Below are positions 17,901-24,179 of a stretch of DNA of 64,000 bases, piece after piece. Position numbers and translations under genes: made by a program. The notes below the pieces were generated by a model. It was not told where the DNA came from. It made no database searches and saw only the letters and a list, made by a program, of their open reading frames with translations. Source of the stretch: Megamonas hypermegale_A. Lineage in GTDB: Bacteria; Bacillota; Negativicutes; Selenomonadales; Selenomonadaceae. The DNA is taken from assembly GCF_030371585.1 (NCBI RefSeq), contig NZ_JAUDCE010000003.1. One strand, 5' to 3'. How positions within the stretch are numbered: position 1 is the first letter of the stretch; the number at the start of each line of letters is the position of its first letter.

Positions 17901-18758
17901 ACTCGCCAGATGCTCGACGATACGAAACCAAAAAAATTCAGCGACCTCGTCCGTATCAGCGGATTTTCGCACGGCACGAACGTTTGGCTCGACAATGCGC
18001 AGGATTTAATCACGAACGGCACCTGCACCGTTTCCGATGCCATCTCCTGCCGCGACGACATCATGATGCACCTGATACACAGCGGCATCGAGCCGCTCTT
18101 TTCCTTCAAGACGATGGAAAAAGTCCGTAAGGGCAAGGGGCTCAGCGAAGACGACATCAAAATCATGAAAGACGGCGGCATACCGCAGTGGTATATCGAC
18201 TCGTGCATGAAAATAAAATACCTCTTCCCGCGTGCTCATGCCACAGCGTACGTTATGATGGCATACCGCATCGCTTTCTGCAAAGTGCACTATCCGCTCG
18301 CCTTCTACGCCGCATACTTCTCCATCCGCGCCGCCGAATTCGACGCCAACATCATCTCCCGCGGCAAACAGGCAGTGCGCGACAAACTCGACGAAATCAT
18401 CGCCATGGAAAAACAAAAAAAACTGTCCGTTAAGGATAAGAGTTTCCAGGTCATTCTCGAGCTTGCCTGGGAAATGTATCTGCGCGGCTTCTCCGTGGAA
18501 AAAGTCGATTTGTACAAATCAAGCGCCGATAAATTCATCCTGCATGAAAAATCGCTCCTGCCGCCGTTTACGGCACTGACCGGCATCAGCACTATGGCGG
18601 CGGGCAACATCATTCAGGCGCGCAAAGACGGTGAATTCACCTCCGTTGACGACCTGAAAAAACGAGCAAGTCTTACCACCACCGTAATCGAAAGTCTGCG
18701 CGAACACGGTTGCCTTGACAATCTGCAGGAAAACGACCAAATCGCGCTCTTCAGTTAA
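14970..18758 (+). CDS. polC: DNA polymerase III alpha subunit, PolC type, lacking the exonuclease insert
   Basis: A 1262-aa replicative polymerase. In order: N-terminal domains with OB fold (~235-345), PHP domain starting at RVELHAHTHMSNMDAV (~352), the zinc site CPHCKH...CPYCGTKM (~730-770), palm motifs GFDGDKVPDIDLNFSGDY and the GCTGVKRTTGQHPGGI block, fingers, and a C-terminal helix-hairpin-helix region. Bacillus PolC is ~1440 aa because a DnaQ-like 3'-5' exonuclease is inserted in the PHP domain. Here YGIEGYLTGDDYQQRRANHI runs straight on where that insert should be, so proofreading must come from elsewhere. It starts 14 bp after cobC. Confidence 0.95.
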   Translation: MNKKFYILPQNGGEKFRRILQSVPATPAEKQILQEASIKHVEIDLGNNSWEILMETYNGIPDELLTRAASYISSRCNIPSVIFYQNIIDLPQEVDRHWPTIIQNASGSNPTLYSILLQAAHSVDGNRILIDFKGAHIEEILRSHNVEETMSQAVQAMVHCPCKVICRIDSSAPAAAALNPFNNFNNNEQDNEAYLRKLQQQSQSQHGAPKAPSAAPAAENGFNNQAKFRRSRAERKLMTETIPDEPIEITSIDGEMKNITLRGRIFNINNREFNTGTILLTFDLADDSDGISCKVFLKTKEEFNNVNAALQKADTVKIKGAIRFDSYLNDYVMMPNNIALSELPKREDRAGEKRVELHAHTHMSNMDAVVSATDLINTAVRWGWPAIAITDHGVVQAFPEAMKAAKGKDIKIIYGIEGYLTGDDYQQRRANHIIMLAKNSIGLHNIYRMVSLSHLKYLYKSRPRLPKKIISELREGVIIGSACEAGELIRAIVAGTDDEKLLEIASFYDYLEIQPIGNNAFLIRDNENFPNIQTEQDLININLKVAELAEKLGKMLVATCDVHFLNAKDSIYRAILMKGKGFADAEKQPPLYLRTTEEMLKEFTYLGEAKAYEAVVTNPRKIAEMVEVFKPIPDELYSPMIPGADEQIHDMSYAKARELYGENLPKVVQDRLELELNSIIGHGFAVLYLIAHKLVKKSLDDGYLVGSRGSVGSSFVATMTSITEVNPLPPHWRCPHCKHSEFIEDGTYGCGFDMPDKNCPYCGTKMIKDGHDIPFAVFMGFDGDKVPDIDLNFSGDYQPVAHKYTEELFGKDNVFRAGTIATVADKTAYGYVKKFFDEKGIKKRDAYINSLVNGCTGVKRTTGQHPGGIMVIPRNMDVHHFTPIQRPADDNDTNTITTHFDYHSISSRLVKLDILGHDDPTVIKMLENITHRDPRSIPFDDPATMSIFSSTEALGVTPEELGATSGTFGIPEFRTPFTRQMLDDTKPKKFSDLVRISGFSHGTNVWLDNAQDLITNGTCTVSDAISCRDDIMMHLIHSGIEPLFSFKTMEKVRKGKGLSEDDIKIMKDGGIPQWYIDSCMKIKYLFPRAHATAYVMMAYRIAFCKVHYPLAFYAAYFSIRAAEFDANIISRGKQAVRDKLDEIIAMEKQKKLSVKDKSFQVILELAWEMYLRGFSVEKVDLYKSSADKFILHEKSLLPPFTALTGISTMAAGNIIQARKDGEFTSVDDLKKRASLTTTVIESLREHGCLDNLQENDQIALFS

Positions 18759-18795
18759 AAATTACAATCAATCAAACAATTAAGGAAAACAATTC

Positions 18796-20139
18796 ATGAA
18801 ACAAACATTATCTCTATCTCAGTATATTCTCGTCGGTTCCATGCTGTTCGGCATGTTCTTCGGTGCGGGCAATTTGATTTTTCCTGTCCATCTCGGGCAG
18901 GAAGCCGGCGCCAACGTAGTGCCTGCCAACATCGGCTTCATGCTCACGGCAATCGGTTTGCCGTTTCTCGGCATCATTGCCATGGGCGTCTCCCGCAGCA
19001 AGGGTCTGTTCGATTTGGCCGGACGCATAAATACGACGTACGCTCATTTCATCACGATACTGCTCTATCTCTCTATCGGACCAGCGTTCGCCCTGCCGCG
19101 AACGGCTGCCGTATCCTTTGAAATCGGTTTCGCCAGTCATCTGGACAGCTCACTGCAAACAGTATGTCTTGCCGCATTCACGGTGATATTCTTTCTGCTG
19201 GCGCTGTTTTTCGCCTTAAAGCCCGGAAAAATAATTATCTGGATTGGCAAATTTCTCAATCCGCTGTTTTTAATCTTTCTCGCCGTTTTAATCATAGCGG
19301 CATTCATAAATCCTATGGGCGCGCCTTCTGCTATGCCCGTCCAAAGTGCATATCAGCAAGAAGCACTGACAAAAGGCATCATTGAAGGCTATAACACCAT
19401 GGACGCGCTTGCTTCGCTCGCTTTCGGCATTATCGTAATCCATACGCTTTCCGATTTAGGGCTAAAAAATCCGAAAGATATCGCTCTAGGTACACTCAAA
19501 GCCGGTATCGTCGTACTCGTTTTAATGGGCATCATCTACAGCTCGCTGTCATATATCGGTGCGACCAGCCTCGGTCAGCTCGCCCTGTCCGCTAACGGCG
19601 GTATCGCTCTTGCCGATATCTCCACTTATTATTTCGGCTCATTCGGTCATATCCTGCTCGCTGGTACGGTCACCGTGGCCTGCCTCAAAACGGCCATCGG
19701 TCTTATCACCGCCTGCTCCACTACTTTCAGTGAACTGTATCCGCATACGCTGTCGTATAAGTCGTATGTATATCTGATTACATTCGTCTCGTTTTTAATC
19801 AGCAACGTCGGTCTTACAAGCATTATCTACCTTGCCATTCCGATTTTAATGCTGCTGTACCCGCTTGCCATCACTTTGATTTTACTGGCATTCATCGACG
19901 CCGTTTGCGGTTATCACCGCTATATTTATCTTTGCACGACGGTATTTACACTGCTTGCCGCCATCGGCGACATGCTGGGTGCTCTGCCGTTCGGTCTGAA
20001 TGAAATAGCCGCTATAAGTAGTATCATAGAAATCTACCGCAATACCCTGCCGTTTTTTGACATCGGCATGGGCTGGATTGTCCCTGCCGTTATCGGTATA
20101 GCATTGGGTACTGTTCTTACTTTTATAACAAGAAAATAA
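18796..20139 (+). CDS. brnQ: Branched-chain amino acid:cation symporter
   Basis: A 447-aa inner-membrane LIVCS-family carrier with about 12 helices. The opening helix GSMLFGMFFGAGNLIFP and the GPAFALPRTAAVSFEIG stretch are family signatures for uptake of Leu, Ile and Val. AAGGAAA precedes the ATG. It is 37 bp behind polC on the same strand, with a terminator downstream at 20187-20231. Confidence 0.94.
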   Translation: MKQTLSLSQYILVGSMLFGMFFGAGNLIFPVHLGQEAGANVVPANIGFMLTAIGLPFLGIIAMGVSRSKGLFDLAGRINTTYAHFITILLYLSIGPAFALPRTAAVSFEIGFASHLDSSLQTVCLAAFTVIFFLLALFFALKPGKIIIWIGKFLNPLFLIFLAVLIIAAFINPMGAPSAMPVQSAYQQEALTKGIIEGYNTMDALASLAFGIIVIHTLSDLGLKNPKDIALGTLKAGIVVLVLMGIIYSSLSYIGATSLGQLALSANGGIALADISTYYFGSFGHILLAGTVTVACLKTAIGLITACSTTFSELYPHTLSYKSYVYLITFVSFLISNVGLTSIIYLAIPILMLLYPLAITLILLAFIDAVCGYHRYIYLCTTVFTLLAAIGDMLGALPFGLNEIAAISSIIEIYRNTLPFFDIGMGWIVPAVIGIALGTVLTFITRK

Positions 20140-20157
20140 TACACTTAAACGCATAAT

Positions 20158-20176
20158 TAAGAGATTTTCACTTTAA
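20158..20176 (+). repeat. 19-nt fragment shared with the 427-bp element
   Basis: TAAGAGATTTTCACTTTAA is identical to 54955-54973. It lies between brnQ and its terminator and may be a decayed remnant of the same element. Confidence 0.5.
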
Positions 20177-20186
20177 AAATAAAAAA

Positions 20187-20231
20187 GGAACTATCATCTG
20201 CATTATACATGTATGATAGTTCCTTTTTATT
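20187..20231. terminator. Bidirectional Rho-independent terminator
   Basis: AAGGAACTATCAT pairs perfectly with ATGATAGTTCCTT, followed by a T run and preceded by an A run. It separates the convergent brnQ and csoR genes. Confidence 0.88.
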
Positions 20232-20241
20232 TTTTAATTCC

Positions 20242-20520
20242 TTATGAGAGACGGGAAAAATGCTCAATGGCTTTGGCAAATTCCTCAACCGTCTTTTCAG
20301 CGTCGCCGTGCTGAATACCGTCGATAACGCAGTGTTTCAGATGACCTTCCAAAATCACCTTGCCGACACTGTGCATAGCGGATTTGGCGGCGTTGACCTG
20401 CATGAGCACATCCTCACACGGAATATTTTCATCATCTATCATTCTGTCAATGGCATTAAGCTGTCCTATAATACGCTTTATACGGCGATGGAGTTTTTGT
20501 GTTTCCATACATTGTTTCAT
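20242..20520 (-). CDS. csoR: CsoR/FrmR-family metal-sensing repressor
   Basis: A 92-aa all-helical repressor of the DUF156 family. The core HRRIKRIIGQLNAIDRMI is diagnostic, and Cys35, His60 and Cys64 align with the copper ligands Cys36-His61-Cys65 of M. tuberculosis CsoR, so copper (or a related metal) sensing is likely. It is divergent from the Nramp transporter gene. CsoR-like boxes are not seen in that shared intergenic region but do occur before the P-type ATPase at 50328, which may be its target in trans. Start could also be Met5. Confidence 0.85.
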   Translation of the reverse strand: MKQCMETQKLHRRIKRIIGQLNAIDRMIDDENIPCEDVLMQVNAAKSAMHSVGKVILEGHLKHCVIDGIQHGDAEKTVEEFAKAIEHFSRLS

Positions 20521-20592
20521 GAATAAATCATACCTTTCTTAGATATTTAGATTATATTTATATTATATCAGATTACAAAACTAAAATTTTAA

Positions 20593-20644
20593 TTGATTAG
20601 ATTAGTGTTTTTGTTATAATTTTATTGAAAATAATTTTCAATAA
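20593..20644 (+). promoter_or_regulatory. mntH promoter with a Fur-type palindrome
   Basis: -35 TTGATT (20593-20598), 16 nt, -10 TATAAT (20615-20620). Directly after the -10 lies a perfect 11-1-11 palindrome (20622-20644) whose core is TGAAAATAATTTTCA, the 7-1-7 form of a Fur box. A repressor bound there would cover the transcription start. Confidence 0.7.
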
Positions 20645-20660
20645 AATTCGAGGTGAAAAT

Positions 20661-21917
20661 ATGAATTTAAATGAATACAGCAAGCGCCATTCCACAAGCG
20701 AAAGAGCAAGAGAGCTTCTTCGTTACATTGGTCCAGGCCTTTTGATTACAGTCGGTTTCATCGACCCGGGCAACTGGGCTTCCAATCTGGCAGCCGGTGC
20801 CGATTACGGCTATTTATTATTATGGATGGTTACGCTTTCAACGATAATGCTCATTTTGCTTCAGCATAATGCAGCACATCTGGGAATTGTTACAGGCCTT
20901 TGCTTATCGGAAGCAGCTACAAAATTTCTGCCGCAGTGGATTTCCCGTCCTGTACTGGCTTCAGCAATGATAGCTTCAATCGCTACTGCTCTGGCGGAAA
21001 TTTTAGGTGGGGCAATAGCCCTGAATTTACTGTTTAATATTCCTATTACTATCGGAAGTATTTTTACTGCCGTATTTTGCGCTGTCCTGCTAAAAACGAA
21101 TTCATATCCTAAGATGGAGAAAATAATCATTGCATTTGTGTCGATTATCGGATTTTCCTTTTTAATCGAATTGCAGATGGTACCGGTTGAATGGTCATCA
21201 GCCGCTTCGGGATGGACCGTACCGAATATGCCGGAAGGTTCAATCGTAATCATAATGAGTGTACTCGGTGCAGTCGTTATGCCTCATAACCTTTTTTTAC
21301 ATTCAGAAGTTATACAGTCGCGCCAATGGAATTTACAGGATGAAAAAATTATTCAAAAACAGCTCCGTTATGAATTCCTTGATACGATTTTTTCTATGGG
21401 AATAGGCTGGGCAATCAACAGCTCTATGATAATCATTGCAGCAGCCATATTTTTCACAAATGGTATTCAGGTGGATGATTTGGCACAGGCAACGGAACTT
21501 TTACGCCCGATATTGGGAGAAAATGCCGCGATTATATTTGCTGTAGCACTGTTATTTGCCGGCATTTCATCGACTTCAACCTGTGGAATAGCCGGCGGCA
21601 GTATTTTTGCCGGTATATTCGGCGAAGATTACGATATAAAAGACTATCATTCCTGGCACGGTGTATTATTAACATATGGTTTGGCTGTACTGGTGATTGT
21701 TTTCATATCCGACCCATTTCAGGGACTTATCTATTCACAGATGCTTCTCAGTATACAGCTTCCGATAACGGTTGCACTTTTAATATACCTTACATCTTCA
21801 CGTAAAGTCATGGGCAAATTCGTAAACAGTTTACGGCTGAAAATAGTCTTAGGCATTATCGGTGCGGTTGTTATAGGTTTGAATATTGTTTTACTGTATC
21901 AGATGATTATAAACTAA
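20661..21917 (+). CDS. mntH: Nramp-family divalent metal transporter
   Basis: A 418-aa proton-coupled importer of Mn(II)/Fe(II) with 11-12 transmembrane helices. Helix 1 has the metal-binding DPGN (in VGFIDPGNWASN) and helix 6 has MPHN (in VVMPHNLFLHS). Start chosen at 20661 (MNLNEYSKRHS) because GAGGTG lies 8 nt before it; upstream codons to 20625 overlap the Fur-type palindrome. The palindrome suggests iron or manganese control of uptake. It stands opposite csoR. Confidence 0.92.
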   Translation: MNLNEYSKRHSTSERARELLRYIGPGLLITVGFIDPGNWASNLAAGADYGYLLLWMVTLSTIMLILLQHNAAHLGIVTGLCLSEAATKFLPQWISRPVLASAMIASIATALAEILGGAIALNLLFNIPITIGSIFTAVFCAVLLKTNSYPKMEKIIIAFVSIIGFSFLIELQMVPVEWSSAASGWTVPNMPEGSIVIIMSVLGAVVMPHNLFLHSEVIQSRQWNLQDEKIIQKQLRYEFLDTIFSMGIGWAINSSMIIIAAAIFFTNGIQVDDLAQATELLRPILGENAAIIFAVALLFAGISSTSTCGIAGGSIFAGIFGEDYDIKDYHSWHGVLLTYGLAVLVIVFISDPFQGLIYSQMLLSIQLPITVALLIYLTSSRKVMGKFVNSLRLKIVLGIIGAVVIGLNIVLLYQMIIN

Positions 21918-22046
21918 AATTCAATTATAGAACGATAATGAATACATTTATTTTTTAGAGGAATACACAGGATTTTGTCATGGTTTTTTAGAATAGTATT
22001 TGATAAAATATAGATAACGTTCTCGTTAGATATTGGAGTGATTTTT

Positions 22047-23321
22047 ATGACAGGAAATAAAGAAGTAATTACAGGAAATGACTATAAACGAATGATAGCC
22101 GGTGCTTACAGCGCTTTTTTGCTGGAGTATGAAAATATTAATGCGTTAAACGGAGATTCGCTGCTGGATAAAAAAGCCGGTACGCATATCCTTCGCACTA
22201 TCGGGGCGGCAGCTATGTCACTGCGTGATTTGCAGGCAGTGGAAAGTATCGGCGGCGTATCCAAACGTGTAGGCAGTGCTGCTGTTTTGGGCGCACGCGG
22301 CAACGCCGGCGTACTGATTTCGCAAATTCTGCGCGGTATTGCCAAAGGATTGGCGGGAAAATACGAGGCTTCCTCCTCTGTTTTCGGCAAATCCTTCCAA
22401 TACGGTGTTTTATATGCTCAGCGCGCCGTGAATGACGAAGTGGAACGTCCGATTATCATAACGGCGAAAGCCGTAGCCAAAGGTGCATATAACGCCGTCC
22501 GCGCCAATCTGCCGATTGCGGAAATACTGACGGAAGCGATTAAAGCCGGCGGTATTGCTCTGAGCCATGCAGAACACAAATGCGGATTCGTCGATGCCGG
22601 AGCGAAAGCTTTGATGGTATTTTTGCAGGGCTGCCGCAACGGTCTGGACGGTTACTACGTTTCACCGGTAATGCTGTTCTCCTCCGGCTTTAAAACGTCG
22701 CATGATGTGCCTAATCCGCGCTACGATATGGTTTATCCGTATGCCGTATCATGCCGAATGGAACGCTGCCGCGCCAGCAAGGCTGATTTGGCGAAAATGC
22801 TCAAGCCGATGGGCAAGGTAATCGTCATAAAAAGCGAAGGCCGCGATATTTTGCTGTACCTGCATACGGATTATCCGGGCAACATGCTGGAGCAAGCTGT
22901 CGACTGGGGAACGATTAAGGATGTAACGATACAGAATTTGGCAATGCCGCACAATCTGAAATCCGTGGACAAAACCATGCTGGATGTGGCAATGCTGGCA
23001 ATAGCCGATGATGAGGCAAGCGCACAGCAGCTGGAGGAATTGGGCGCGATTGCCGTAATCACCGACGACAAAGTAAGCGGACCGTCCGTCGGCGATTTAA
23101 TAAATCTAATTCACAGCGATATTGCGAAAAACTATATCATAATAGCCAATAATGTCGATAATTCGCTCGTAATGGCGCAGGCAAAACGCCTTTTAAACAA
23201 TAATATCGAAATTCTCTATACGACAAATCTGGCCGAACAGCTGAAAGTCATAAAATACTTCAATCCGGAACTGGAATTGAAGGACAATATCAAAAATATG
23301 AACGCGGCATTGAACGGTTGA
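22047..23321 (+). CDS. DAK2/DhaL-like protein with degenerate kinase motif (FakA-like family)
   Basis: A 424-aa protein related to the DAK2/DhaL-domain fatty-acid kinase FakA (YloV). The helical DhaL-like part (~20-185) keeps GARGNAGVLISQILRG and CGFVDAGAKALMVFLQG. The Mg-ATP motif that reads DGDTGTN in FakA has become LNGDSLLDKKAGTH, so the metal-binding aspartates are largely lost. A C-terminal part (~190-424) resembles the FakA second half, and the total is shorter than the usual ~550 aa. ATG 22047 fits TGGAG upstream; GTG at 22038 overlaps that site. Probably a non-catalytic or altered paralogue. Confidence 0.7.
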   Translation: MTGNKEVITGNDYKRMIAGAYSAFLLEYENINALNGDSLLDKKAGTHILRTIGAAAMSLRDLQAVESIGGVSKRVGSAAVLGARGNAGVLISQILRGIAKGLAGKYEASSSVFGKSFQYGVLYAQRAVNDEVERPIIITAKAVAKGAYNAVRANLPIAEILTEAIKAGGIALSHAEHKCGFVDAGAKALMVFLQGCRNGLDGYYVSPVMLFSSGFKTSHDVPNPRYDMVYPYAVSCRMERCRASKADLAKMLKPMGKVIVIKSEGRDILLYLHTDYPGNMLEQAVDWGTIKDVTIQNLAMPHNLKSVDKTMLDVAMLAIADDEASAQQLEELGAIAVITDDKVSGPSVGDLINLIHSDIAKNYIIIANNVDNSLVMAQAKRLLNNNIEILYTTNLAEQLKVIKYFNPELELKDNIKNMNAALNG

Positions 23322-23354
23322 TTGACTGAACAGAAATGAGAGAAGGTGAGTTCA

Positions 23355-24110
23355 GTGGATTTTTTAAGAAATACAATGATTTTTGCCGCTGTATGTCTGT
23401 TTTTCAGCAGTACGGCTCTTGCCGCGCCGATTTTAAAATTGAATTCGCACGGCCATGACGTAATGGTTCTGCAGCAAAATCTCATGCGGCTCAATTACAG
23501 CGTCAGCAAGGTAAGCGGCAATTATGACAAGGAAACACAGGAAGCTGTAAAGGCATTCCAAAAAGATAATAAATTAAGTGTTACAGGTATCGTGAACCGG
23601 GAAACATGGTGGGCGATAAAAGGCGGCAGACCAACCATAAGCGGCATAGGCACTGCCGTTTCCACCGCCAAACCGACAACGTCGCCTATTTGGGACAATA
23701 TTTCTTCCGTGCCGTACGGCAGAACTTTTCTGTCCAAAAAAGAAGTTCCGTCCATTATATCCACAGCGAAAAATTATCTGGGCGTGCCGTACGTTTTCGG
23801 CGGAGCTTCACCGGAGGAAGGATTTGACTGCTCCGGTTTTCTGGAATACGTTTTTGCCCGCAACGGCATAGAAATTCCGCGTACAGCCGATGAACAGTAC
23901 CGCTTGGGGAAACTCGTCAGACAATCGCAGCTCGTAGCCGGTGATTTGGTCTTTTTCACGACGTATGAACCGGGAGCTTCGCACTGCGGCATTTATCTGG
24001 GCAATGATAAATTCATTCATGCTTCCAGCAGTAAAGGCATACGAGTGGACGATATAAACGACTCCTACTGGGCGAGCAGATATTACGGCGGTAAACATAT
24101 CGTAAAATAA
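23355..24110 (+). CDS. Secreted NlpC/P60 peptidoglycan endopeptidase with PG-binding domain
   Basis: About 251 aa. A Sec signal (IFAAVCLFFSSTALA) is followed by a peptidoglycan_binding_1 domain (LNSHGHDVMVLQQNLMRL...VKAFQKDNKL) and a C-terminal NlpC/P60 cysteine peptidase: catalytic Cys in GFDCSGFLEYVF, His in GASHCGIYLG and HASSSKGIRV. It should cut stem peptides in the cell wall. GTG at 23355 is preferred, because the alternative GTG at 23346 overlaps the GAAGG ribosome-binding site. It follows the DAK2-like gene by 33 bp. Confidence 0.9.
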   Translation: MDFLRNTMIFAAVCLFFSSTALAAPILKLNSHGHDVMVLQQNLMRLNYSVSKVSGNYDKETQEAVKAFQKDNKLSVTGIVNRETWWAIKGGRPTISGIGTAVSTAKPTTSPIWDNISSVPYGRTFLSKKEVPSIISTAKNYLGVPYVFGGASPEEGFDCSGFLEYVFARNGIEIPRTADEQYRLGKLVRQSQLVAGDLVFFTTYEPGASHCGIYLGNDKFIHASSSKGIRVDDINDSYWASRYYGGKHIVK

Positions 24111-24119
24111 GAAACAGAT

Positions 24120-24153
24120 AGAAAACAGCAGGCAATCCTGCTGTTTTTCTAAT
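24120..24153 (+). terminator. Rho-independent terminator
   Basis: AACAGCAGG-CAAT-CCTGCTGTT stem followed by TTTCT, between the NlpC/P60 gene and levR. Confidence 0.85.
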
Positions 24154-24179
24154 ATTTTTTCTACACAGGAAGGCAGTAT

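Noticed and set aside
16923..17972. 349-aa open frame antisense to polC
   Set aside because: It lies wholly within the conserved palm-coding part of polC, has no ribosome-binding site and its composition (Arg, Ala, Val rich) is that of a shadow frame.
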